Under the pieces are notes generated by a model. That model saw only the letters and a list, made by a program, of their open reading frames with translations. It ran no database searches and was not told where the DNA came from. From assembly GCA_900541035.1 (NCBI GenBank), contig UQIN01000009.1, forward strand, positions 1-64,000: a stretch of 64,000 nucleotides of DNA. Reading direction: 5' to 3'. Positions 45,494 through 53,819 of this stretch are shown here, piece by piece. Origin of the DNA: an uncultured Collinsella sp. GTDB taxonomy: Bacteria > Actinomycetota > Coriobacteriia > Coriobacteriales > Coriobacteriaceae. The first letter of the stretch is position 1; the number at the start of each line of letters is the position of its first letter. Made by a program: the position numbers and the translations under genes.

Positions 45494-45546
45494 CGGCGTG
45501 AAATGGGTAATACTAAAGAGTTATCCGACCAGATGGGAACCGATCG

Positions 45547-46248
45547 ATGGCTTATATCGAATTCAAAGACGTCATCAAAGCATACGGCGAGGGCGATGCC
45601 CGCATTCATGCACTCGACGGCGCGAGCTTTACCGTTGAGCGTGGCGAGCTCGCCATTATCCTGGGCGCCTCGGGTGCCGGCAAGACCACGGCGCTCAACA
45701 TCCTGGGCGGCATGGATACGGTAACCTCCGGCACCGTGACGGTGGACGGGCGCGACGTGAGCGCTGCCAACGAGGCACAGCTTGTGGAATACCGCCGCGC
45801 CGACGTGGGCTTTGTCTTCCAGTTCTACAATCTGGTTCCCAACCTGACGGCCCTCGAAAACGTTGAGCTCGCAGCTCAGATCTGCCCCGATTCGCTCGAT
45901 GCTGAGCAAACGCTTCGCCAGGTTGGCCTGGGCGAGCGCCTCGCCAACTTCCCCGCGCAGCTTTCGGGCGGCGAGCAGCAGCGCGTTTCCATTGCCCGCG
46001 CGCTGGCAAAGAACCCCAAGCTGCTTTTGTGCGACGAGCCCACGGGTGCACTCGACTACAAAACCGGCAAGCAGATTTTGCAGTTGCTGCAGGACACCTG
46101 CCACAAGCAGGGCATCACGGTCATTATCATCACCCATAACTCCGCGCTGGCGCCCATGGCCGATCGCCTGATCCGCTTTAAGAGCGGCCGCGTGGAGAGC
46201 GAGACGGTCCAGCAAAATCCCGTGCCGATCGAGACGATCGAGTGGTAG
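45547..46248 (+). CDS. ABC transporter ATP-binding protein (MacB/LolD type)
   Basis: A 233-residue ATPase: Walker A GASGAGKTT, Q-loop FQFYNLVPN, signature LSGGEQQR, Walker B LLLCDEPTGALD and His in ITHN. The stop lies 6 nt before the permease ATG, so the pair is one unit. It serves FtsX-type permeases that work by mechanotransmission. Confidence 0.9.
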   Translation: MAYIEFKDVIKAYGEGDARIHALDGASFTVERGELAIILGASGAGKTTALNILGGMDTVTSGTVTVDGRDVSAANEAQLVEYRRADVGFVFQFYNLVPNLTALENVELAAQICPDSLDAEQTLRQVGLGERLANFPAQLSGGEQQRVSIARALAKNPKLLLCDEPTGALDYKTGKQILQLLQDTCHKQGITVIIITHNSALAPMADRLIRFKSGRVESETVQQNPVPIETIEW

Positions 46249-46253
46249 CGCCC

Positions 46254-49019
46254 ATGGACCAAGATCGCCAAAACAGCCAAAACCACGATACGGAGCACGC
46301 GGGCCGCGACCGGGAGTTCGCGACCTATCGTACCGCCCAAAGCTCAAACGATATGGTGCCGACGGTATTTCGCCGTGGCATCTACCGCACGATTCGGGGC
46401 AGTCTTAAGCGCTTCCTATCTATCGTGGTCATCACCGCGCTTGGCGTGAGCGTGATGTGCGGCCTTAAGGCGGGCTGCGAGGATTTGCGCGATTCGGTCG
46501 ACGCTTATTTTGACCGGCAGAACGTCTATGACATTAACGTACAGTCGACCTGTGGCCTTACGCGCGACGATCTTGCGGCCATTCAAGAGGTCGACGGCGT
46601 CGAGACGGCCGAAGGCATCTACACCGAGACCGCCTACACCGCCGTGGGCACAACGCGCGAGCGCGTGGTCGTGCAAAGTCTCTCCAAGGAGAACATCGAT
46701 CAGCCGGTGCTGGTGAACGGCGATTTGCCCGAGAGTGCCGATGAGGTCGCGGTGACTTCGAAGTTCCTGAAGGCTTCGGGCAAAAAGCTCGGCGATACGG
46801 TGAGCTTTGCCGCCAACGATGCGAGCTCATCGAACCAAAGCGCCAAGGATCAGTTTGCCGATGGGGACTACACCATCACGGCCGAGGTCCTCGATTCCAC
46901 CGACGTGAGCTCTGACTCGACAGTCAATGCCTTTCGCGCTGCTTCGGCTGCGGACTATAAGTTCTATGTGAACGAGGACGCCGCGACGTCGTCGTCCTAT
47001 TCCGCGATCCACGTGGTCGTCGAGGGAGCCAAGAGCCTCAACTCCTATTCGGATGCCTACACGGCAAAGATCAATGAGGTCAAGGGCAATATCGAGAAGA
47101 TCCGCGAGGAACGTGAGAAGGCGCGCGCTCAGGAGCTGACGGTCGACACGCCGGCAAGCTTGGATGCGGCCGAGCGCCAGGCGAATATGCTCTTTGGGAT
47201 TGAACAAGGCAACATCAATCGTATGGCCGAGGGCAGTGAGGAGCGCGTCCAGGCTCAGGCCGAGTTGGACCAGCGCCGCGCCGCCGCCGACCAGCAGTTT
47301 GCCGATGCCCGCGCCGAGCTTTCCGACCTGGGCGAATGCACCTGGTACATCCAGGACCGCGGCAATATCGCAAGCTACTCGAGCGTCGAGAGCGATAGTT
47401 CCTCAATCGAGGCCATCGCCACGGTGTTCCCGTTCATCTTCTTTATCGTCGCCGTGCTCATCAGTCTTACCACCGCCACGCGTATGGTTGAGGAGGAGCG
47501 CACACTCATCGGCCTGTATAAGGCGCTCGGTTATTCGCGCGGGCGCATCCTGTCCAAATACGTGGACTATGCGCTGTGGGCTTGTCTGATCGGCGGCGTG
47601 CTCGGCAACATCATCGGCTTTGTGGGCCTGCCGCTGTTCTTGTTTACGGTGTTCGACGACATGTACTCGCTGCCTCAGATGCTGCTTTCGTACGACATCG
47701 TGTCCTCGATCGTGTCGGTTGCGCTGTTTGCCGTGGGCGTGGTGGGCGCCACGATTGTCGCCTGCCGCCACGAGATGGCCGAGACCCCAGCCTCACTCAT
47801 GCGCCCCAAGGCTCCGCGCGCCGGCTCGCGCATCTTGCTTGAGCGTATCGGCTTTATCTGGCACCGCATGGGCTTTTTGAACAAGGTGGCAGCGCGTAAC
47901 CTGTTCCGCTACAAAAAGCGTGCCTTTATGACCATCTTCGGTATCGCCGGCTGCACGGCGCTCGTGATCTGCGGCATGGGCATCCGCGACACGTCGGTCG
48001 CGCTTTCGCCCAAGCAGTACGGGCATATCACGCGCTATGACCTGCTGGCGGTTGCCAATCCCGACGATTTTTCGCAGACGTGCGCGGCATTGGATGAGCG
48101 CAGCGCAGCCAAGGATTCCAACGTGACCGTGACTTCGACGCTGCCGATTATGACCGACAACGTCACCTTTACATTTGACGGCAAGAGCGAGACCGTGCAG
48201 CTGATCGTGGTGCCCGATGACCGCACGAACGATCTGGACGACTACGTGTGCCTCGAGGATGAGTCCAAAGAGCCGCTGTCTTTGCGTGACGGAGACGTGT
48301 ATCTGAGCAAGAGTTCACAGCTGGTACTGGGGATTCAGCCGGGCGATACGGCGCACGTCCAGGATTCGTCGCTCAATGTTGCCAAGGTCAAAGTCAGCGA
48401 CATTTCGCTCAACTATCTGGGCAACACGCTTTACATGACGCAGAGTACCTATGAGCGTGCGTTCGGTCGAAGCGCACGCCTCAACGGCGTCTTTGTGCTG
48501 CTTAAGGGTTCGTCGGCCGACCAGATTGTGTTTAGCAAGAAAATTAAGAGCGACGGTTGGCTCACCATCTCGAGCACGGCCGAACATTGGCAGAACTACG
48601 AGGCGAACTTTACGATTATCAATTCTGTCGTGGTGCTCGTGACCTTTATGGCAGCATGCCTATCGTTTGTGGTGGTGTTTACGCTGTCCAACACGAATAT
48701 CTCCGAGCGCGAGCGCGAGCTGGCGACCATTAAGGTGCTGGGCTTCCGTCGCGGCGAGGTGCACCACTACGTCAACAAGGAGACGTTAATCCTCACGGCG
48801 ATCGGCGCTGCGCTGGGCGTGCCGCTAGGCGGCTTGCTGGCCGAGAGCTTTACCTACATTTTGCAGATGCCGTCGCTGTACTTTGACGTTGAGGTCGAGT
48901 CGCTGAGCTACGTGCTATCCGTGTTGCTGGCCTTTGCGTTCACAATCATCGTCAACCTCGCCACCAACCGAACGCTCAACAAGATCGACATGGTCGGCGC
49001 CCTCAAAAGCGCCGAGTAG
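46254..49019 (+). CDS. large FtsX-family ABC permease with coiled-coil external domain
   Basis: A 921-residue permease. Helix 1 lies near residues 47-68. Then comes a long external part (about 70-370) with a coiled-coil-like stretch rich in Glu/Arg/Ala (about 280-350). The first FtsX block of three helices is at about 380-510, a second external domain follows, and a second FtsX block starts near FTIINSVVVLVTFMAACLSF (about 785-915). Two FtsX blocks in one chain mean one protein forms the whole membrane part. The coiled coil suggests interaction with cell-wall enzymes, but the substrate is unknown. GTG at 46242 is an alternative start. Confidence 0.87.
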   Translation: MDQDRQNSQNHDTEHAGRDREFATYRTAQSSNDMVPTVFRRGIYRTIRGSLKRFLSIVVITALGVSVMCGLKAGCEDLRDSVDAYFDRQNVYDINVQSTCGLTRDDLAAIQEVDGVETAEGIYTETAYTAVGTTRERVVVQSLSKENIDQPVLVNGDLPESADEVAVTSKFLKASGKKLGDTVSFAANDASSSNQSAKDQFADGDYTITAEVLDSTDVSSDSTVNAFRAASAADYKFYVNEDAATSSSYSAIHVVVEGAKSLNSYSDAYTAKINEVKGNIEKIREEREKARAQELTVDTPASLDAAERQANMLFGIEQGNINRMAEGSEERVQAQAELDQRRAAADQQFADARAELSDLGECTWYIQDRGNIASYSSVESDSSSIEAIATVFPFIFFIVAVLISLTTATRMVEEERTLIGLYKALGYSRGRILSKYVDYALWACLIGGVLGNIIGFVGLPLFLFTVFDDMYSLPQMLLSYDIVSSIVSVALFAVGVVGATIVACRHEMAETPASLMRPKAPRAGSRILLERIGFIWHRMGFLNKVAARNLFRYKKRAFMTIFGIAGCTALVICGMGIRDTSVALSPKQYGHITRYDLLAVANPDDFSQTCAALDERSAAKDSNVTVTSTLPIMTDNVTFTFDGKSETVQLIVVPDDRTNDLDDYVCLEDESKEPLSLRDGDVYLSKSSQLVLGIQPGDTAHVQDSSLNVAKVKVSDISLNYLGNTLYMTQSTYERAFGRSARLNGVFVLLKGSSADQIVFSKKIKSDGWLTISSTAEHWQNYEANFTIINSVVVLVTFMAACLSFVVVFTLSNTNISERERELATIKVLGFRRGEVHHYVNKETLILTAIGAALGVPLGGLLAESFTYILQMPSLYFDVEVESLSYVLSVLLAFAFTIIVNLATNRTLNKIDMVGALKSAE

Positions 49020-49070
49020 CCTACCAAAAAGGGACAGGTTCATTTTTGGTAGGTTTTATCTGGGCAAACG
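49020..49070 (+). repeat. GACAGGTT hairpin repeat, copy b
   Basis: CCTACCAAAAA and TTTTTGGTAGG arms pair perfectly around GGGACAGGTTCA. Compared with the other copies, one base pair is changed on both sides (CCTACC/GGTAGG instead of CCTGCC/GGCAGG), a compensatory change. It begins at the stop codon of the permease. Confidence 0.75.
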
Positions 49071-49141
49071 CCGGGCAACAATTAGGTGGCCCGGCGTTTG
49101 TTACTTTGTTTGACTATGGGCGCGTGTGTTGTTCGGCACCT

Positions 49142-49462
49142 TTACTGATCAATCCAGTGCTGCGCATAGCTCTTAATTTCCTCGGTAAAACCGTCAAGGT
49201 CGTCAAGAGTGATCACGTTGTCGATAAGTAAGTTGGCTATCTCGCGGTGCATTGTGCTGCGGCGAATGTCGGTTGCTATTACGCCTGAGGACAGCTTGTC
49301 CCTATTGATACGTTCTTCTAGTGCCCAAAATCTACTGGACGCTTCGCCGCTGCCGTTCAGTATCTCGACGTACTGGTCGATGAGCTCCTCCATATGGCGC
49401 TCTTGCCATTCAGGGAGTAGCTTCTTAAACAGTTTCCAGTCGCTTTCGGCTACGTCTCGCAT
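49142..49462 (-). CDS. conserved small helical protein, function unknown
   Basis: A 106-residue, probably all-helical protein (DWKLFKKLLPEWQERHMEEL, then YVEILN, ERINRDKLSSGVIATDIRRS). I recognise the pattern as a widespread small protein of Firmicutes and Actinobacteria without known role. GGAGG stands 4 nt before the ATG at 49462. It carries no membrane segment or metal motif. Confidence 0.7.
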   Translation of the reverse strand: MRDVAESDWKLFKKLLPEWQERHMEELIDQYVEILNGSGEASSRFWALEERINRDKLSSGVIATDIRRSTMHREIANLLIDNVITLDDLDGFTEEIKSYAQHWIDQ

Positions 49463-49479
49463 ATTTCCTCCGCTCGTCA

Positions 49480-49531
49480 AACCTGTCAAAAAGGGACAGG
49501 TTTATTTTGGCAGGTTTTATCTGCGCAAACG
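49480..49531 (+). repeat. GACAGGTT hairpin repeat, copy c
   Basis: CCTGTCAAAA and TTTTGGCAGG arms (one T-G wobble) around AGGGACAGGTTTA, then TTTTATCTGCGCAAACG. It lies between the small protein gene and merR, both on the minus strand. Confidence 0.7.
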
Positions 49532-49561
49532 CCGAGCGGCCCACGGGCTGCCCGGCGTTTG

Positions 49562-49939
49562 CTACTTTGCTATCTTCTGCTCGCAGGCGTGGATGAGGTC
49601 GTCGTAGTGGGCAATCTTGTAATTGAGGCGATCGAGACCGGCCTGCATTTCGGCAATGCGCTCGGTGACCTGGTCGCGCTGTTCTTCGAGAATGGCTCTG
49701 CGCGCCGTCATGGTTTCGTCACCCTGTTCCAAGAGCTGCATATATTCGATGAGCGCTTCGATTGAGACGCTTGCACCGCGCATACACTTGACGAACTTGA
49801 TGCGCGCGCAGTCTTGTTCATCGTAGTCGCGAACGCCATTTTCGTTGCGGTGTACACGAGGCAGCAAGCCAATGCGCTCGTAATAGCGCAGGGTGTCGGC
49901 CGAAATGCCGTACTCTTTGGAAACCTCGGCAATCCTCAT
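49562..49939 (-). CDS. MerR-family transcriptional regulator
   Basis: A 125-residue regulator: RIAEVSKEYGISADTLRYYE, then RIGLLPRVHRNENGVRDY (winged helix of MerR), and a C-terminal coiled coil (residues about 75-122). There is no cysteine-rich metal site, so it is of the aldehyde/stress type. AGGAGT precedes the ATG. A perfect 65-bp palindromic element lies 27 nt upstream. Confidence 0.88.
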   Translation of the reverse strand: MRIAEVSKEYGISADTLRYYERIGLLPRVHRNENGVRDYDEQDCARIKFVKCMRGASVSIEALIEYMQLLEQGDETMTARRAILEEQRDQVTERIAEMQAGLDRLNYKIAHYDDLIHACEQKIAK

Positions 49940-49965
49940 GAGGCAACTCCTTCGATGTCTTTTCA

Positions 49966-50030
49966 GTTGCGGTGATATAGTTCCTAGATTCGGTCATTTG
50001 GGCCTTAAATAGGAACTATATCACCGCAAC
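49966..50030. repeat. 65-bp perfect-arm palindrome, copy 1 (upstream of merR)
   Basis: GTTGCGGTGATATAGTTCC begins at 49966 and its exact reverse complement ends at 50030; the arms are 21 bp. A second copy of the same total length (65 bp), with identical 19-bp arms and a different 27-bp centre, is at 58475-58539. Both lie 26-53 nt upstream of a minus-strand gene. Confidence 0.8.
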
Positions 50031-50077
50031 TTAGGGGGAGGGTCGTCGGCTGGGGCTTGCCGGCGGGACGGGGCAAA

Positions 50078-50980
50078 CTAGGCTTGCTTGCGGTGCTTCC
50101 ATTGTTTTCGGCACCAGTGCATGAGTGCTCCTACGACGGGGATGGTGATGAGGATTACCCAGGCGGGATGGGGCTGTCCCAGGCAGAGCCACATGTAGAG
50201 GAACCAGGCAATGGCAGCTGCCGGATAGATGCTGCCGATGAGCTTAGACAGGCGGCGCCGGTCGATAAAGTCGCCAATGGCGTAGTAGACGGGAATCAAA
50301 AAGACGAGGAAGAGCCCCATGCCCCACGTGCCGTAGGCAATGCCGAGCGCCAGATAGGCGAGGGCGATAAGCGCGGGGAAGGGAAACTTGTTCCACGCAC
50401 GACCGAGCTTGGTGTGGAAGTGCTTGCCATGATGGTCGAGCTTGTTGTGTGCCTCCTTCCAGCTTGAAAACGTTTCGCCGTCGATAGTGACGGTGCCGTC
50501 GGCATTGGTATGCACGCTATGCCCATCATCCTCGAGCGTATCGACGTGCACGCCGCCCGGTCCCACATGGACTTCTTCGCCCTTGCGATCGTTGGTTACG
50601 TGGATGCCATTCCAGCCAACGTGAACCTCTTCGCCCTTATCGGGATCGATAACGTGGATGCCGTGCTCAAGGGAAATGTCGACGAGTGGCTTGTCACCAC
50701 AGCGAGCATTGTCAGCGGAGTTCTCAGTCTCTTCGGTCTCATCCGAAGCCTCGGTGCCGCCGTCGCCGTCTCCAACTGCCTCCCCGTACAGCAGCTCATC
50801 CAGCGACACGCCATACAGCGCGGCGAGCGCAATAAGGTTATCGGTATCGGGCGAGGATTCGCTGCGCTCCCATTTACTGACAGCCTGACGACTCACACCC
50901 AGCTGGGCGGCAAGCGCCTCCTGAGAAAGCCCGGCAGCCTTGCGGCGATCAACGAGCCGCTGCGCCATCGCAAGATCCAT
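50078..50980 (-). CDS. XRE-type regulator with acidic repeat region and membrane helices
   Basis: A 300-residue protein. The N-terminal XRE domain is AGLSQEALAAQLGVSRQAVS, then KWERSESSPDTDNLIALA. A middle part has two repeats of GEEVHVG with GIHV/GVHV (residues about 115-150), perhaps a short beta-solenoid. The C-terminal 110 residues hold about four membrane helices. HTH-membrane fusions of this kind are common in Firmicutes and may sense membrane state. AAAGGA stands before the ATG at 50980. Confidence 0.8.
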   Translation of the reverse strand: MDLAMAQRLVDRRKAAGLSQEALAAQLGVSRQAVSKWERSESSPDTDNLIALAALYGVSLDELLYGEAVGDGDGGTEASDETEETENSADNARCGDKPLVDISLEHGIHVIDPDKGEEVHVGWNGIHVTNDRKGEEVHVGPGGVHVDTLEDDGHSVHTNADGTVTIDGETFSSWKEAHNKLDHHGKHFHTKLGRAWNKFPFPALIALAYLALGIAYGTWGMGLFLVFLIPVYYAIGDFIDRRRLSKLIGSIYPAAAIAWFLYMWLCLGQPHPAWVILITIPVVGALMHWCRKQWKHRKQA

Positions 50981-51229
50981 GACAGTTCCTTTCATGTGGT
51001 GACCGTAATCGAATGAGCCGAGTATGCCGAGAACAACCGGTAGCGACCACCATTTCTAGTTAGAATCTGCCTCAACCCTACCGCAACTACCAGTAGCAAC
51101 CCCCAACGACCAGCCATTTCATGACAAATGTCAGTGCAAGTAACAGCCAGGAGCACCTATCATTCCAAATCTTTCAGACCAAGCACCCGCAGCAAGAAGA
51201 CGACTAGCCTCGGCGAGTATGTAAACGAA

Positions 51230-51329
51230 GGGCCCTCCGACCCCCCGCCCGACGATTTCGATTGGCGACCTTTGACGGAGTCAAGGGAGGAGCCAAATCG
51301 AAATACGTCGGGCGGGGGTCGGAGGGCCC
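51230..51329 (-). terminator. 100-bp nested palindrome after the phosphofructokinase gene
   Basis: GGGCCCTCCGACCCCC with CGACG (51230-51254) pairs with 51306-51329; inside, ATTTCGATTGGC pairs with GCCAAATCGAAAT, and CCTTTGAC with GTCAAGG. Practically the whole piece is one hairpin. It starts 23 nt after the pfk stop. It lacks the conserved internal loop of elements A-D. Confidence 0.6.
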
Positions 51330-51352
51330 GATGGGATGGATTTACGCCGAGG

Positions 51353-52432
51353 CTATTCGTCGCCGAAGCTGATGCCCAACGCCTTGGCCTCGCGTACCAG
51401 ATCGCTCTGGGGATCGACATACTTGAGCTTGCCGGCGACCTCCTCGAGCGGCATGTGGCACATCTTACCGTCGCGCAGGGTGATCATGTAGCCAAACTCG
51501 CCGCGCAGGCAGCCGAGTGCCGCCTCGACGCCGCACTGGGTCGCAAAGATGCGGTCCTGGGCATCGGGCTGGCCGCCGCGCTGCGTATGCCCGGGGATGG
51601 CGACGCGGGTCTCGCGGCCGGTCTTGGCCTCGATTTCCTTGGCGATGTCGTAGACGATCGACGGGCTCGTGCGCTCAGCGAGCTTCTTCTTGTACTCCTT
51701 CTTGGGCAGCGCCGCGTCCTCCTTGGAGATGGTGCCTTCGGCAACGGCCACGATGGTAAAGCGGCTGCCGGTCTCCATGCGATGCTCGATGGTCTTGATG
51801 ACGTTGTCCATGTCGTAGGGGATCTCGGGGATCAGGATGACGTCCGCACCGCCCGCGACACCGGCGTACAGCGGGATCCAGCCAACCTTGTGGCCCATGA
51901 TCTCGATGACGAACACGCGGCCGTGGCTCGAGGCGGTGGTGTGGATGTCGTCGATGCACTTGGTGGCGACGTCGATGGCGCTCGTAAAGCCAAACGTCAG
52001 CTCGGTGCCCCAGGTGTCGTTATCGATGGTCTTGGGCAGGGCGATAACGTTGAGGCCCTCTTCGCGCAGGCGGTTGGCGGTCTTGGTGGAGCCGTTTCCG
52101 CCCAGCATAAACAGGCAGTCGAGCTGCAGCTTGTGATAGGTGTGGACCATCGCGGGTACCTTCTCGACGCCGTCGGCCTCGGGAATGTCCAGACGCTTGA
52201 ACGGCGTACGGCTCGTGCCCAGGATGGTGCCGCCGCGGGTGAGGATGCCGCTAAAATCGGCGGGCGACATGACGCGGAACCTGCTGTAGATAAGGCCCTG
52301 GTAGCCGTCCTCAAAACCGTAGATCTCGATAGGCTCTTCGCTATTGGTCATGAGCGTTTTGACGATGCCGCGCATGGTGGCGTTGAGCGCCTGGCAGTCG
52401 CCGCCACTAGTAAGAAGACCGATCCTGAGCAT
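51353..52432 (-). CDS. pfkA: 6-phosphofructokinase, mixed ATP/PPi-type sequence
   Basis: Phosphorylates fructose-6-phosphate in glycolysis. The 359-residue protein has GLLTSGGDCQALN, then LGGNGSTKTAN where most kinases have GGDGS/GGDDS: the Asp is Asn113, while Gly114 is the ATP-type residue. PKTIDND with Lys134 is the form usual in PPi-dependent and group III enzymes. PGHTQRGGQPDAQD is the normal substrate-binding region. The phosphate donor cannot be decided from these mixed features. It appears monocistronic, with a strong hairpin after the stop. Confidence 0.9.
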   Translation of the reverse strand: MLRIGLLTSGGDCQALNATMRGIVKTLMTNSEEPIEIYGFEDGYQGLIYSRFRVMSPADFSGILTRGGTILGTSRTPFKRLDIPEADGVEKVPAMVHTYHKLQLDCLFMLGGNGSTKTANRLREEGLNVIALPKTIDNDTWGTELTFGFTSAIDVATKCIDDIHTTASSHGRVFVIEIMGHKVGWIPLYAGVAGGADVILIPEIPYDMDNVIKTIEHRMETGSRFTIVAVAEGTISKEDAALPKKEYKKKLAERTSPSIVYDIAKEIEAKTGRETRVAIPGHTQRGGQPDAQDRIFATQCGVEAALGCLRGEFGYMITLRDGKMCHMPLEEVAGKLKYVDPQSDLVREAKALGISFGDE

Positions 52433-52572
52433 GATGAATCCTTCCGGGCAAGTTATAACATGCGCATAAGTTTACCCCCGCACACTGTTGATGCGGAGGT
52501 AAAACGTGTTAGCTCAAGCGTATAGAAATGTAAGCAACGTCAGGCGAGCGTAAGGTCGACGGGCCTGGCTCC

Positions 52573-53658
52573 TTACAGTGCGAAGGTGTCGACGTCGCCC
52601 CAGTGGCGGCGCAGCGTGATGGCGGCAGCGGGCTCGGTGTTGTCAAAGACGACCGACCACTGCGTGTTGCTGGTGATGTCTTCCGGATTGGGCTCTTGCG
52701 CCGCAGCGCGTAGGGCCTTCCAAGCGACTGTCTCGCCTTGGGCACCGGCATGGGCGTCAAGGACATCGGCGATTGCGACGGCGCGCTCTTTACCATGGCC
52801 CAGCTCGCCGTTCTTTTGGTTGGGGAGCACCTCGTCACCATAGCAGGCGTAGAAGTTCGTGACCTGGCGTACGGGCGTCGCCTTGCATGCACGGTCGGGA
52901 TCGCGCGGATCCCACTCCACCACTCGCGCGTCACCGGCGGCGTCGTTGATAAAGAAGTGATAGTCGCGTCCGGCCATGGCGTGCATGTCGTAGGCAGAAA
53001 GCAGGTCGACGGCCTCCTGCGTGGTAGCCGCGCGGTCGAGCACCAGGCGGATGGCGAGCGAGGTATTGATGACGGGGCGTTGCGTGTCCTGGTCACAGGG
53101 CTTGGAATCCAGGGTGAGCACGGCAATGGACACGCCGCATTCGTTGACACCGTCGAGTTGGGCAAACGGGCCCATCAACGCCGCGACGCGTCCGGCGACG
53201 GAGTCAAGTGGAGTGTTGGCGCCCAGGTTATTGAGGGCCGCAAAGCCGATGGAGGCATAGCCGTCGCGCGGGTGATTGCGCACCAGCAGCGCCGAGGTGT
53301 CGTCCTTAAAGTCGTAATTGCGACCGGTGCGCACGCGGCCTTCGGCATCTACGGCGACAAAAGCGCTGCAGGCAAACTGGGGCGCCTGGACATGTGCCGG
53401 CACGCCGGGGAGCACCTGCGCCACCACGGCATCGATGTAGGCCTGGTCGTCGCGCACGCCAGCGGCGATGATGCGGTCAAGGTCGTAGTCGTAGGCGATA
53501 TCAATCGCGTACAGGTCATAGCCATCCGCGTAGCCGGTCAAGCGTTTGAGTGACGCGGCGGACTTGATTTGTTTGCGATAAACGATACCGGTGGCAGCGG
53601 CAAGGCCGACGGCGACTCCCGCGACACCGCAGGCGATGGCAATGTTACGTGGCTTCAT
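52573..53658 (-). CDS. membrane-anchored Ntn hydrolase of the choloylglycine hydrolase/acyltransferase family
   Basis: A 361-residue protein with an N-terminal membrane helix (residues about 7-27) and a propeptide-like stretch up to residue 96. Cys97 in FACSAFVAVDAEGRVRTGRN, followed by YDF, matches the N-terminal nucleophile and the C-x-x-x...GRNxDF signature of penicillin acylase/bile-salt hydrolase relatives. Activation would need cleavage before Cys97. NECGVSIAVLTLD and the C-terminal NTQWSVVFDN fit the family. Substrate could be a bile acid conjugate, N-acyl amino acid or quorum signal; true bile-salt hydrolases start directly with Cys. Confidence 0.82.
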   Translation of the reverse strand: MKPRNIAIACGVAGVAVGLAAATGIVYRKQIKSAASLKRLTGYADGYDLYAIDIAYDYDLDRIIAAGVRDDQAYIDAVVAQVLPGVPAHVQAPQFACSAFVAVDAEGRVRTGRNYDFKDDTSALLVRNHPRDGYASIGFAALNNLGANTPLDSVAGRVAALMGPFAQLDGVNECGVSIAVLTLDSKPCDQDTQRPVINTSLAIRLVLDRAATTQEAVDLLSAYDMHAMAGRDYHFFINDAAGDARVVEWDPRDPDRACKATPVRQVTNFYACYGDEVLPNQKNGELGHGKERAVAIADVLDAHAGAQGETVAWKALRAAAQEPNPEDITSNTQWSVVFDNTEPAAAITLRRHWGDVDTFAL

Positions 53659-53819
53659 GGCGGCTCCTTTCGTCCTGTTAGCGTAATTGTCGCAAAAGGA
53701 GTGCGGGCATGATGGCTCAACTTGGCGAGCGGCGCGGAATTAAGCACGGAATGAAGAGTGCGGCGCTGGCGTGGCGGGGTATGCTGGAGGGGATCATCAG
53801 CCCAGCGAAAGGGGAGAGC

